Positions 8,439 to 16,711 of a stretch of 64,000 nt of DNA are shown here, one piece after another. The translations under genes were made by a program, and so were the position numbers. The DNA is taken from assembly GCF_025144145.1 (NCBI RefSeq), contig NZ_CP083546.1, positions 1,628,501 to 1,692,500 on the forward strand, written 5' to 3'. The stretch comes from Leisingera sp. M658. Lineage in GTDB: Bacteria; Pseudomonadota; Alphaproteobacteria; Rhodobacterales; Rhodobacteraceae. A model generated the notes under the pieces. That model was not told where the DNA came from and did no database searches. It saw only the letters and a list, made by a program, of their open reading frames with translations. How positions within the stretch are numbered: position 1 is the stretch's first letter; each line of letters opens with the position of its first letter.

Positions 8439-9790
8439 CCCAAGCCTTGCCGCCGAAACCGCCCGCACGCCCGGACCGCGTGCCGCTGTGGCGCTATGTG
8501 AAAATGTTCCGTCAGGATATTCTGTCGGCCCAGCCCGCGCGCCTGTACCGCGCCTGGATGGCCGAATTCCGCACGCCGTTTTTCCGTTCCTTCCTGGTCA
8601 ACCAGCCGGAGCTGGTGAAAGTGCTGCTGAAGGAGCGACCCGAAGATTTTCCAAAGTCGGACCGGATTGCCGAGGGGTTGAAACCGTTGCTGGGGAACTC
8701 CGTTTTCCTGACCAATGGCGAGGCCTGGAAACGGCAGCGGCGGATCATCGATCCGGCCTTTGAAGGCGGACGGCTTAAGGACACATACCCGGCGATGCGC
8801 GCCGCGGCAGAGTCCGCAGTGGAACGGCTGAAGGAACGGCAAGGACTTGTCGAGATCGAGGAGGAAACGTCGCACGCAGCGGCGGATGTAATCTTTCGCA
8901 CGCTGTTCTCGATCCCGATCGAGCATCAGGTCGCGGGACAGGTCTTTAGCCGGTTCCGCGACTACCAGCGCAGCCAGCCGCTGTTGAACCTGGCAGCCTT
9001 TGTCCCATTGCCGCGCTGGATGCCGCGGTTTTTCCGCCGCGGCACCCGCCGGAACGCTGAGGTGATCCGGGCACTGATTGAACAGCTGACCCGCGAACGA
9101 ATGGATGCCATCAAGGCGGGCACGGCACCGGATGACCTGGCCACTAAGATCATGACCACCCGGGACCCGGAAACAGGCAGCACTTTTGATACCGCCGAAA
9201 TGGTGGACCAGGTCGCGATCTTTTTTCTTGCGGGCCATGAAACCAGCGCCTCGGCATTGGCCTGGGCGCTGTATCTGATGGCGCTTTATCCTGATTGGCA
9301 AGAGAAGGTGGCAGCTGAGGCCGAGGCGCTGGCGGATGAAACCTTTGCCGCGGTTTCAAAGCTGAGGGTCAGCCGGGATGTGTTCCGCGAAACCCTGCGG
9401 CTGTATCCGCCGGTGCCGATGATGGTGCGCGAGGCAGCCTGTCCGGAGCAGTTCCGAGACCGTGACGTGCCAAAGGGCGCGCAGATGGTGCTCAGTCCCT
9501 GGCATCTGCACCGGCATGAGCGGCTGTGGGAGAACCCGGATGGGTTTGACCCTTCCCGCTGGCAAACAGAGAACGGCAAGCAGTGCCAGCGGGACGCGTA
9601 TATCCCTTTCTCGGCGGGGGCACGCGTTTGTACCGGCGCTGGGTTTGCCATGGTGGAAGGACCGTTGATCCTGTCGATGATCCTGCGCGCGTTCCGCGTA
9701 GCTCCGGCTGCGGCGCAGGCGCCGGTGCCCGTGGCGCATCTTACGGTGCGGTCGAAGAATGGGATCTGGCTGCAGCTGTCGCGGCGTTAG
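8435..9790 (+). CDS. Cytochrome P450
   Basis: 451 residues, full length for a soluble bacterial P450. Visible motifs: the I-helix oxygen-binding AGHETSAS, the K-helix ETLRLYPP (ExxR), and the heme loop FSAGARVCTGAGF with the cysteine thiolate ligand at C399. The sequence tone (LAGHETSASALAWALYLM) is that of the fatty-acid or alkane hydroxylase-like branch, but the substrate cannot be fixed. No ferredoxin or ferredoxin reductase gene is nearby, so electron partners must be encoded elsewhere. Coupled by a 4-base overlap to the preceding hydrolase-like membrane protein, and followed at once by a palindromic repeat. Confidence 0.93.
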   Translation: MTQALPPKPPARPDRVPLWRYVKMFRQDILSAQPARLYRAWMAEFRTPFFRSFLVNQPELVKVLLKERPEDFPKSDRIAEGLKPLLGNSVFLTNGEAWKRQRRIIDPAFEGGRLKDTYPAMRAAAESAVERLKERQGLVEIEEETSHAAADVIFRTLFSIPIEHQVAGQVFSRFRDYQRSQPLLNLAAFVPLPRWMPRFFRRGTRRNAEVIRALIEQLTRERMDAIKAGTAPDDLATKIMTTRDPETGSTFDTAEMVDQVAIFFLAGHETSASALAWALYLMALYPDWQEKVAAEAEALADETFAAVSKLRVSRDVFRETLRLYPPVPMMVREAACPEQFRDRDVPKGAQMVLSPWHLHRHERLWENPDGFDPSRWQTENGKQCQRDAYIPFSAGARVCTGAGFAMVEGPLILSMILRAFRVAPAAAQAPVPVAHLTVRSKNGIWLQLSRR

Positions 9791-9837
9791 CCAAGAAAAT
9801 TCGAATTTTCTTGGCAAATTTCTTCGAAGAAATTTGC
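9791..9837. repeat. Tandem 24-bp palindrome element, copy 1
   Basis: Two adjoining perfect palindromes sharing one G: half-site CCAAGAAAATTC with its complement (9791-9814), and half-site GCAAATTTCTTC with its complement (9814-9837). Located between the convergent P450 and small minus-strand gene. A second element of the same design is at 55974-56020. Confidence 0.85.
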
Positions 9838-9838
9838 A

Positions 9839-10066
9839 TCACTGGATGATGCGTACGGCGTCCTGATTGCAGAAGATGACAACCTGACCGGCGTTTTCGA
9901 CGGCTCGAAATCCACGGCGCTTAAGTTCGTAGTGAAAGCGGTCCCAGCCAAGCAGCCGCTCAATATCGCGCTTCTGGCGGCGGACAACACCGCCTTTTGC
10001 AGCAGCCTGGGACCGGAAAAGCTGCTGTATCCAGGCATCAGCGGTGAGAGGGACAGGCACAGGCAT
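9839..10066 (-). CDS. Conserved hypothetical protein (roseobacter small protein)
   Basis: About 75 residues starting MPVPLTADAW if the ATG at 10066 is used; the frame stays open to 10147 but that would overlap the upstream gene. The sequence GGVVRRQKRDIERLLGW and RRGFRAVENAGQVVIFCN is of a kind I associate with an uncharacterised protein found beside fumC in Rhodobacteraceae, sometimes loosely annotated as a phosphoribosylanthranilate isomerase; it is far too short to be that enzyme. The start lies 24 bp after the ribbon-helix-helix gene, as the last gene of the fumC operon. Function unknown. Confidence 0.65.
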   Translation of the reverse strand: MPVPVPLTADAWIQQLFRSQAAAKGGVVRRQKRDIERLLGWDRFHYELKRRGFRAVENAGQVVIFCNQDAVRIIQ

Positions 10067-10089
10067 AGCAGCACGATGCCAAACCGCGG

Positions 10090-10308
10090 TTAACGTGCCC
10101 TTAACCGGTGCAGCACAAACAGCCTGATCGCTGAGGCCAATCCGCAATCCTCGCCGCGGGCTTCATCAATTCCGGCAGCCAAATCATTGATTGCACGGCC
10201 GTCCTGCGCGGCAATCTCGCGGAAGGCATCCCAGAAGTCATCCTCCAGCGACACCGAGGTCCGGTGCCCGCGCAAGGTCAGTGAGTGCTTCTTGGGCCGG
10301 CTGTTCAT
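10090..10308 (-). CDS. Ribbon-helix-helix domain protein
   Basis: 72 residues. LTLRGHRTSVSLEDDFWDAFREIAAQDGRAINDL has the beta strand and two helices of the ribbon-helix-helix DNA-binding fold, with the strand motif HRTSVSLE typical of the family linked to fumC in alphaproteobacteria. The start ATG overlaps the stop of the DUF4169 gene by four bases. It may be a small autoregulator or an adapter; there is no toxin-like partner beside it, so an antitoxin role is not supported. Confidence 0.78.
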   Translation of the reverse strand: MNSRPKKHSLTLRGHRTSVSLEDDFWDAFREIAAQDGRAINDLAAGIDEARGEDCGLASAIRLFVLHRLRAR

Positions 10309-10493
10309 TCGTCGCGCTTATGGTCGTCCAGGCGCCGGACGTCTTGCACATTGCGCGCCTTGTCCAATTCCTTTTCCGCCTTGGTCCGCCCGAATGTCAC
10401 GGCGTTCTGGTCAGCGCGGGCCTTTTTCCCGGCCCGCGCTTTTTCCTTTCTGTACCGGTTCAGATTGACCGGGCCTGAACCGGAGCCAGCCAT
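10305..10493 (-). CDS. DUF4169 family small basic protein
   Basis: 62 residues, strongly basic, with the core VNLNRYRKEKARAGKKARAD characteristic of DUF4169, a small alphaproteobacterial family of unknown function. Its ATG overlaps the fumC stop by one base (TGATG) and its stop overlaps the next gene by four, so it sits inside a tightly coupled fumC operon. Confidence 0.8.
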   Translation of the reverse strand: MAGSGSGPVNLNRYRKEKARAGKKARADQNAVTFGRTKAEKELDKARNVQDVRRLDDHKRDE

Positions 10494-11887
10494 CAGTCCT
10501 TGGGGCCGATCATCTGTTCGGGACGGACCACGGCATCAAAAGTCGCCTCGTCCACGAAGCCAAGCGCGACCGCCTCTTCCTTCAGCGTGGTGCCGTTCTT
10601 ATGCGCGGTCTTGGCAACCTTGGTGGCGTTGTCATAGCCGATGGTCGGCGCCAGTGCCGTGACCAGCATCAGCGACTCTTTCATCAGCTTGTCGATGCGC
10701 GGCTCATTGGCCTGGATGCCGTTCAGCATCCGCTCGGTAAAGCTGTCCGCCGCGTCGCCCAAGAGCTGGATGGATTGCAGCAGGTTGTAGGACATCATCG
10801 GGTTGTAGACGTTCAGCTCAAAATGACCCTGCGAGCCCGCGAATTTGATCGCGGCATCATTGCCCATCACATGGGCGGCCACCTGGGTCAGCGCCTCGGC
10901 CTGGGTCGGGTTCACCTTGCCCGGCATGATTGAGGAGCCTGGCTCATTCTCTGGCAGGATCAGCTCACCCAGGCCCGAGCGCGGGCCCGAGCCGAGGAAG
11001 CGGATGTCATTTGCAATCTTGTAGCAGCTGCCCGCAATGGTGGCCAAAGCGCCGGACAGGAACACCATCGCGTCATGGGCGGCCAGTGCCTCGAACTTGT
11101 TCGGGGCAGTGACAAAGGGCAGGCCGGTGATTTCGGCCATATTGGCGGCGACGGTTTCGCCCCAGCCTTTTTGCGTATTCAGACCGGTGCCAACCGCAGT
11201 GCCGCCCTGTGCCAGCTCATAGATGCCGGGCATCGCAGCCTCGACCCGGGCCAGACCCTGGCGGATCTGATGCGCGTAGCCGCCGAACTCCTGGCCCAGC
11301 GTCAGCGGGGTGGCGTCCTGGGTATGGGTGCGGCCGATCTTGATGATGTCCTTGAATGCCTCGGCTTTTGCCTCCAGCCCTTCGGCGAGTTTGGTCAGGC
11401 CCGGCACCAGCACGTCGCGAACGGACATCGCGGTGGCAATATGCATGGCCGTGGGGAAGGTGTCGTTGGAAGACTGGCCCATATTGCAGTGATCGTTCGG
11501 GTGCACCGGATCCTTGGAGCCGATCACGCCGCCCAGGATTTCAATCGCGCGGTTGGCGATCACCTCGTTGGAGTTCATGTTGGACTGGGTGCCGGAGCCG
11601 GTCTGCCACACCACCAGCGGGAAGTTGTCGTCGAACTTGCCCCCGACAACTTCGCCGGCTGCTTGAATAACGGCATCACCGATCCTGGCGTCCAGCTTGC
11701 CCGAGGCCTTGTTGGCCATGGCGCAGGCCTGTTTGATCACTCCCAGCGCGCGCACAATGGCGACAGGCTGCTTTTCCCAGCCAATGGGGAAATTCATGAT
11801 CGACCGCTGGGTCTGGGCGCCCCAATACTTGTCTGCGGGGACTTCAAGCGGGCCAAAGCTGTCGGTTTCGGTGCGGGTTTCGGACAT
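10493..11887 (-). CDS. fumC: Class II fumarate hydratase FumC
   Basis: Iron-independent fumarase that interconverts fumarate and L-malate in the TCA cycle. 464 residues, normal family length. Fumarase/aspartase superfamily signature [13 protein letters not shown], plus [13 protein letters not shown] and the substrate-site [10 protein letters not shown]. The ATG at 11887 ([10 protein letters not shown]) follows GGAGAGAAG; longer in-frame extensions have no such site. First gene of an operon with DUF4169, a ribbon-helix-helix protein and a conserved hypothetical, a gene order I regard as typical of Rhodobacteraceae. Confidence 0.96.
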   Translation of the reverse strand: MSETRTETDSFGPLEVPADKYWGAQTQRSIMNFPIGWEKQPVAIVRALGVIKQACAMANKASGKLDARIGDAVIQAAGEVVGGKFDDNFPLVVWQTGSGTQSNMNSNEVIANRAIEILGGVIGSKDPVHPNDHCNMGQSSNDTFPTAMHIATAMSVRDVLVPGLTKLAEGLEAKAEAFKDIIKIGRTHTQDATPLTLGQEFGGYAHQIRQGLARVEAAMPGIYELAQGGTAVGTGLNTQKGWGETVAANMAEITGLPFVTAPNKFEALAAHDAMVFLSGALATIAGSCYKIANDIRFLGSGPRSGLGELILPENEPGSSIMPGKVNPTQAEALTQVAAHVMGNDAAIKFAGSQGHFELNVYNPMMSYNLLQSIQLLGDAADSFTERMLNGIQANEPRIDKLMKESLMLVTALAPTIGYDNATKVAKTAHKNGTTLKEEAVALGFVDEATFDAVVRPEQMIGPKD

Positions 11888-12105
11888 CCGTCTTCTCTCC
11901 GTTGAGTATGCGATTGTATGCCGTGTAGCCTGTGCCGGAATGCGGCGCAATTGGCCAGTTGCGCGCAGCATAGCCAAATGGCAGGTAAGGTATAGTGTCG
12001 AATTGGCGCAATCCAATCCATGCCATTGTCTCAATCCATGCTATGGTTACACTGCGTGGGACGGGGCGGGAGACGGGCAAATTTGTATCCGGAAAGGAAT
12101 TGATC

Positions 12106-12672
12106 GTGCCAATCCGTCTGTGTGAAGTTCTGTCACTGAAATCCCTGGCCGTGCCTGCATTGGCCGCCTGTTTGCTGCTGTGCGGGGCGGTGCAGGGGAT
12201 TGCTGCCGGTATTTCGCAGTTTGCCGGCGAATATTCCGGCAGCGTCGACGTCGTCAAGACAGATGGCGACACCGATCCCCGGGACATGAGCGTTATCATC
12301 CACGAGATGAAGAAGGGGTTCACCATCAAATGGACCTCGACCACCGAAAAGGATGACGGCCGCAAAAAGACCAAGACCTATGAAATCGAATTCCAGCAAA
12401 GCGGGCGCAATGGCGTCTACTCTGCGGCAATGACACGCAATGTGTTTGGTCATGCGGTGCCGTTGAACCCGATGGAAGGCGAACCCTTCGTCTGGGGCCG
12501 GCTGACTGGCGATACGCTGACGGTCTTTTCGCTGTTTATTCACCCGAACGGCGACTACGAGATGCAGCAGTATGACAGGACCCTGGCCGATGGCGGGCTG
12601 GATCTGGTTTACATTTCACGGCTGAACGGCGAACCGCGCCGGCGGCTGGAGACCTTCCTGGCCAGGCAATAG
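12106..12672 (+). CDS. Secreted hypothetical protein
   Basis: 188 residues from a GTG start at 12106 preceded by GGAAAGGA at good spacing. The frame is open to 11995 but those upstream starts have no binding site and would overlap the fumC promoter. The N terminus has a basic patch then SLAVPALAACLLLCGAVQGIAA, a Sec signal peptide probably cleaved after AA. The mature part (FAGEYSGSVDVVKTDGD...) is hydrophilic and probably beta-rich. No family recognised. Divergent from fumC. Confidence 0.72.
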   Translation: MPIRLCEVLSLKSLAVPALAACLLLCGAVQGIAAGISQFAGEYSGSVDVVKTDGDTDPRDMSVIIHEMKKGFTIKWTSTTEKDDGRKKTKTYEIEFQQSGRNGVYSAAMTRNVFGHAVPLNPMEGEPFVWGRLTGDTLTVFSLFIHPNGDYEMQQYDRTLADGGLDLVYISRLNGEPRRRLETFLARQ

Positions 12673-12689
12673 GCCAAGGAACAGGCCGG

Positions 12690-12719
12690 ACATGAAAAAG
12701 GCAGCCGGACGGGCTGCCT
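12690..12719 (-). terminator. Terminator of sspB (minus strand)
   Basis: AGGCAGCC (12699-12706) pairs with GGCTGCCT (12712-12719); on the minus strand the hairpin is followed by TTTTC, 26 bp after the sspB stop. It could also act on the convergent plus-strand gene. Confidence 0.75.
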
Positions 12720-12744
12720 GATACTGCGCGATGGGTCAGCCCGC

Positions 12745-13221
12745 CTATTTGCGGAAGCTGTCCAGCGACACGACATCCGCGTCTTTCTTGTCTTCTTCCT
12801 CTGGCTCCTCGGCGCCGTCTTGTTCCTCAGCCGCATCGGTGACCGCGGAAAAGCCTTCCGGCTCTTCATCGGCGGACTCAAACCGCAGTCCGAACTCCAC
12901 CGACGGGTCCACAAAGGTGCGGATCGCGTCATAGGGAATATAAAGCGGTTCAGGAGAATCGCCGAAGTTCAGTGTGACCGCAAAACCGTCCTCATCCACG
13001 GTCAGATTGTCGAACCAATGCTGCATGACAACGGTCATTTCACCGGGATACCGGTCGGACAGCCAATCGGCCAGCTCCACATCCGGGTGGGCTGTGTCGA
13101 AGGTGATGAAAAAGTGGTGGTTACCGGGCAAGCCATTGTCGGAGATATCCTGCAGCACGGTCCGGATCAGGCCGCGCATGGCAGAGTGCATCAGGTTGCC
13201 ATAGTCGATTTCACGGGACAT
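12745..13221 (-). CDS. sspB: SspB-type ClpXP adaptor (alphaproteobacterial form)
   Basis: 158 residues. Delivers ssrA-tagged proteins to ClpXP. The N-terminal domain (MSREIDYGNLMHSAMRGLIRTVL, with FDTAHPDV) matches the alpha-type SspB fold, followed by an acidic, disordered Glu/Asp linker (about 118-148) and the C-terminal ADVVSLDSFRK, which has the form of the ClpX-binding tail. The start at 13221 has AAAGGGTG upstream. The gene is followed by its own terminator. The tmRNA gene that makes the tags it recognises is about 3 kb away. Confidence 0.9.
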   Translation of the reverse strand: MSREIDYGNLMHSAMRGLIRTVLQDISDNGLPGNHHFFITFDTAHPDVELADWLSDRYPGEMTVVMQHWFDNLTVDEDGFAVTLNFGDSPEPLYIPYDAIRTFVDPSVEFGLRFESADEEPEGFSAVTDAAEEQDGAEEPEEEDKKDADVVSLDSFRK

Positions 13222-13338
13222 GCAGTCACCCTTTGTTCATTTGTCCCCAGCATAGGAGATTCTGGCGGAAACAAAAGAGCAGCCTTTTCGCAGGATCAAA
13301 TTTTATTGCGGCTGACTGTGCTTTGCGGGTATCGGCAG

Positions 13339-14610
13339 TCAGCTGATTGCAAACGGGAATTCCGCAACGGCCAGGCCGGCCGTAGCCATCACCGCCAGCA
13401 GCAGCAGCATATTGCCGCGAACCATCCAGACGGCAAACGGCGCCAGCAGAACCAGCAGAACCGCAGTGCTGTTCATACTGCTCCAGACCGGAACAGGCAT
13501 GTGCAGAATGCCTGCTTCAAACACCTGCGTTCCGGCAAAACCCACATGCATCATGAACCACACGGACAGGTTCAGAATGACACCGGCCACTGTCGCCGTT
13601 ACCGCCTTTAGCGCCATGCCAAGCCGCGGATGCGCGGCGATACGCTCCACATAAGGCGCGGCAGCAAAGATCCACAGAAAACACGGCATGAAGGTTGCCC
13701 AAAGCGCCACCGCGCCGGCGGCCAGAAACAGCCCGGACCCGCCCTGCGTCAGACCTGCCAGCATGGCGACAAACTGGGTGACCAGGATCAGCGGGCCAGG
13801 GGTTGTCTCGGCCAGGCCCAGGGCATCAATCATCTGCCCGGCAGTGATCCAGCCGAATTGGCTGACTACAGTCTGGCTGATATAGGCCAGCACCGCATAG
13901 GCGCCGCCAAAGGTCACAACGGCAAGTTTGGAAAAGAACCAGCCGATGTCCGCCAGAAACCCCGCCCCGGACAGCGAGAGGGCAATCAGCGGCAACAGCC
14001 ACAACCCGCCCCAGACTGCAATGGTGCTCAAGGTACTGCCGTTGCGGACAGGCGCTTGGTGCGCGGGGCCGCCGGTGCTGCTGTCTTTGCGCAGCAATCC
14101 AATGCAGGCGGCGGCCAGCACCACCAGCGGAAACGGCAGGTTGAACAGGAACAGTGCGGCAAAGCCGAACCCCGCCAGCGCCCAGTCCAGCGGATGGTGC
14201 AGGGCCTTGCCCGCCAGCCGCCGCAGCGCCTGCAGGATGATGACCACCACCGCCGCCTTGACCCCCAGAAATGCCGATTGCACTGCGGGCAGGGTGCCGT
14301 ATTGCGCATAAAGCCAGACCAGCACCGCTATCACCGCCGCCCCCGGCAGCACAAACAGCAGCCCCGCCAGCAGCCCGCCGGCAGTGCCGCGCATCCGCCA
14401 GCCGGTATAGGTCGCCAGCTGCATCGCCTCCGGTCCCGGCAGTAGCATGCAAAAGGACAGGCCGCGCAGAAAGCTGTCCTCGCTCAGCCAGGGCCGGTCT
14501 TCAACCAGCTCCTTATGCATCACCGAAATCTGCGCTGCGGGGCCGCCAAAGCTCAGCACCCCGATGCGCCCGAAGACACGGAACATCTCCGTCCAGCTGG
14601 GATGGTTCAT
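13339..14610 (-). CDS. chrA: Chromate transporter ChrA
   Basis: 423-residue membrane protein of the CHR family, two homologous halves of about six helices each. Typical motifs: FGRIGVLSFGGPAAQISVMH and LPGPEAMQLATYTGWR in the N half, and FGGAYAVLAYISQ with GLAETTPGPLILVTQFV in the C half. ChrA proteins export chromate from the cytoplasm. Its ATG overlaps the stop of the upstream chrB-like gene by four bases, so both are expressed together. Confidence 0.93.
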   Translation of the reverse strand: MNHPSWTEMFRVFGRIGVLSFGGPAAQISVMHKELVEDRPWLSEDSFLRGLSFCMLLPGPEAMQLATYTGWRMRGTAGGLLAGLLFVLPGAAVIAVLVWLYAQYGTLPAVQSAFLGVKAAVVVIILQALRRLAGKALHHPLDWALAGFGFAALFLFNLPFPLVVLAAACIGLLRKDSSTGGPAHQAPVRNGSTLSTIAVWGGLWLLPLIALSLSGAGFLADIGWFFSKLAVVTFGGAYAVLAYISQTVVSQFGWITAGQMIDALGLAETTPGPLILVTQFVAMLAGLTQGGSGLFLAAGAVALWATFMPCFLWIFAAAPYVERIAAHPRLGMALKAVTATVAGVILNLSVWFMMHVGFAGTQVFEAGILHMPVPVWSSMNSTAVLLVLLAPFAVWMVRGNMLLLLAVMATAGLAVAEFPFAIS

Positions 14611-15428
14611 GCCTTGCGGTCCGCAGGCCAGTCGTGGCCTTCACTCTGGCCGTCGCGGGCCCAGCGGTATAGCGCATCATATAGGGTCATGCCTGCCTCA
14701 AGCTGCTGATGGTCGTCTTTGTACTGGCGCGACAATCCGACCGAGAGGGCCAGAAGCCCCGCCGCCTCGGGTGCCAGATTGTGCCGGTTGGTGTCGGCGC
14801 CTCTCACAACCAGGGACAGCCTGTCAAGCGCAGGCGTTCTGAGGCCAAACTCATCCAGCATGGTGTCAAAGGTGCAAAGCGGTCCGCGATGGGACCAGAA
14901 CACACCCTCGACATCAAACGGCGTGGCGCCAAAGCGGTCTGCAACACCGGTAACCTCAGACGGCGAGACAAACAGGATGCGAGCGTCCGGATCCGCAAAG
15001 CGGCGGATCAGCCAGGGGCAAGCGATGCGGTCGATCTTGGGCCGGTGGCGGGTCACCCACAGGCTGCCGCCGCCCACCGGCGCGGGCAGGATGCTGGCGG
15101 GAATGCGCGGCGCATCCTTCAGGGCGCGCCACGCAAACATGCCGCCTTGCAGGTATTCCGCCTCAATCCCGTCATTGCGCAGCCAGGCGGCCAGGCCTTG
15201 CGACAGTTTGATGCCCTTCTGGCAGATCACCACGCAGCGCCGCCCGTTCAGGCGGGCCTTGAGGCCTTCAATATCCTGATGGGAATGGCGGAAAGAGCCA
15301 GGGATCAGAAAGGGATCCGCGGCAAAATCTTCGTCAATGCAGATATCCACCAGAACCGGCGCATTCGGTGTGCCGATCAGGCGCAAGAGCTGGGCAGGGG
15401 TGATTTCATTCGGGGCAGCCATAAGCAT
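14607..15428 (-). CDS. Rhodanese-ChrB domain chromate resistance protein
   Basis: About 273 residues from the ATG at 15428 (GAGGAG just upstream; an ATG at 15422 has better spacing and is equally possible). Residues about 5-105 form a rhodanese domain with the active-site loop VICQKGIK. From about 120 on, WVTRHRPKIDRIACPWLIRRFADPDARI is the hallmark of the C-terminal ChrB domain. Fusions of this kind are found next to chrA; ChrB domains are linked to chromate sensing or reduction. Unlike full ChrB, there is no N-terminal DNA-binding domain, so regulation by this protein is doubtful. Operon with chrA. Confidence 0.85.
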   Translation of the reverse strand: MLMAAPNEITPAQLLRLIGTPNAPVLVDICIDEDFAADPFLIPGSFRHSHQDIEGLKARLNGRRCVVICQKGIKLSQGLAAWLRNDGIEAEYLQGGMFAWRALKDAPRIPASILPAPVGGGSLWVTRHRPKIDRIACPWLIRRFADPDARILFVSPSEVTGVADRFGATPFDVEGVFWSHRGPLCTFDTMLDEFGLRTPALDRLSLVVRGADTNRHNLAPEAAGLLALSVGLSRQYKDDHQQLEAGMTLYDALYRWARDGQSEGHDWPADRKA

Positions 15429-15563
15429 GTCTCCTCGCAAGCGAAGGTTAACATGCGAACCTTGGGCTTGTCGCCTCACGGGGCGTTCGCGGTTGTCCCC
15501 ATAGCTCCTAAGAACCGCATTTACGGCAGTCTTGTCAAGATTACGCAGGCCGGCAATGCGCCG

Positions 15564-16127
15564 TCACTTCAACCGTTCGCCAGTCATGCAAACTGCCAGG
15601 GCCTCGGGCGGCAGCTGGCCCAGCTTCTCGAACATCCGGAAGTAATCCATGTTGGAATGCAGTTCTGCGATCTTGCCATCCGCCACCCGCGCCATCACCT
15701 GACCGGTGATCTGGAAGGGCATACCATCACTTGGGTTGCAGGTGCGTACCAAAAGCCGGACGGTCACCCAGTCTGCGGTTTCCATTGCGTGGGTGAAAGT
15801 GACAGTCATCGGCCCCAGCAGGTTGCGCAGCGCTGCGACAACTTCGCCATAGTCGCATTCCGGTTCCGCAAGGGCAGAGATTGCGCCGTAAATCAGCGTG
15901 TCCGGTGTCATCACCTCGGCAACAGCGTCCATATTGCCTTTGCACCAAACCTCTTCAAACCAGTAATGCAGCAGCCGGGTCAAAGGCATTTCAGCCGGGC
16001 ATGCGGAGTCAAACGGGACCGCCATGGCCGGGGCGCACTCGGCTGAATGCTGCGGCAGATCGTGCGCAGGCGCCGCCCGGCGCGGGGATACTGCGGTAAT
16101 CTCGGGTTCAATGATAGGTTTGGGCAT
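15564..16127 (-). CDS. SnoaL/NTF2-like fold protein
   Basis: 187 residues. After a Pro/Ala-rich N-terminal tail of about 45 residues, LLHYWFEEVWCKGNMDAVAEVMTPD begins a SnoaL-like (NTF2 superfamily) alpha+beta cone. Later features fit the fold: VTFTHAMETADWVTVRL and FQITGQVMARVADGKIAELHSNMDYF. Such proteins are small enzymes or ligand binders; there is no polyketide context here, so function is open. It stands alone, between chrB and ssrA. Confidence 0.75.
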   Translation of the reverse strand: MPKPIIEPEITAVSPRRAAPAHDLPQHSAECAPAMAVPFDSACPAEMPLTRLLHYWFEEVWCKGNMDAVAEVMTPDTLIYGAISALAEPECDYGEVVAALRNLLGPMTVTFTHAMETADWVTVRLLVRTCNPSDGMPFQITGQVMARVADGKIAELHSNMDYFRMFEKLGQLPPEALAVCMTGERLK

Positions 16128-16237
16128 TCAGTCCGGGGTGTGTTTGGGGCCGGGCAGGCGGCATCAAGGGCAGGCTGCCTGCAGACAGGCTGCTGTTCAG
16201 ATGTGCCTGCTACAGGTGCTGCAAGCAGACTTAAAGC

Positions 16238-16258
16238 GCCAAAAAGGTGATTTTTGGC
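16238..16258 (-). terminator. Symmetric hairpin downstream of ssrA
   Basis: GCCAAAAA (16238-16245) pairs with TTTTTGGC (16251-16258). It lies just beyond the predicted 3' end of the tmRNA and just upstream of the SnoaL-like gene. A/T-rich stem arms make it a plausible bidirectional terminator, but there is no long T-tail. Confidence 0.45.
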
Positions 16259-16284
16259 AGGGTGCCGTAACGGCAGCATAAACA

Positions 16285-16608
16285 CAGGGCGGAAAGTGCA
16301 GGTTTCTGTTGCCAGGTACCTGCGAACCCCGCCTTACGCTGCTAGGCGCAAGGGCTTAGTTTCGGCGACATTAACAGCTTACGCTGCTACTGCCATTGCC
16401 GGAGCACGATTGTCATTTGCAATTGTACTTTTTGGGCCGGTACGGTGGCACCCCGCCGAGACAAAGCTAACCCCTTTAGACGTCCGTCGATCCTGTTTCG
16501 ACCCCATGATCCCCAAATGAAGGATGTTTGGTGGAGTCGCCGGGTACCGCCCCCGGGTCCGATCCGTTTATTACGAGCGCGTTTATGTCCATAGTTCCAC
16601 AAGGGAAC
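16285..16608 (-). ncRNA. ssrA: Transfer-messenger RNA, circularly permuted two-piece form
   Basis: Rescues stalled ribosomes. Read on the minus strand, the acceptor piece comes first: a GTTCC/GGAAC hairpin (16608-16594), a T-arm stem CCGGG/CCCGG, then the acceptor strand CGACTCC-A-CCA ending at 16529. A spacer of about 23 bases follows. The coding piece then starts at 16505 with GGGGTCG, which pairs perfectly over 7 bp with CGACTCC of the acceptor piece. The tag frame starts with GCA at 16420 and encodes ANDNRAPAMAVAA followed by TAA (16381-16379). Pseudoknot-like pairing occurs near 16288-16340. The permuted order is the known alphaproteobacterial arrangement. The outer ends are estimates. 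The T-loop reads GGCGGTA, not the usual TTCGANN. Confidence 0.93.
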
Positions 16609-16614
16609 ACTGCG

Positions 16615-16642
16615 AATATAGGGGTGTATCAAAGGGAGTTAA
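16615..16642 (-). promoter_or_regulatory. Sigma-70-type promoter of ssrA
   Basis: On the minus strand TTAACT (16642-16637) and TATATT (16620-16615) are separated by 16 bp, placing transcription start close to 16608, the base of the first tmRNA hairpin. Confidence 0.6.
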
Positions 16643-16711
16643 AGGCCGAAAATCACACGGGCGGCATTTGGGCCGGGGCTGCTGTTGCGGATTTTGGCAA
16701 ACAGGATGTGA

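Noticed and set aside
9787-10074. 95-residue minus frame over the palindrome and small gene
   Set aside because: Out of frame with the conserved hypothetical protein; runs through the palindromic element.
16387-16632. 81-residue frame over ssrA
   Set aside because: Lies on the tmRNA in a frame different from the tag.
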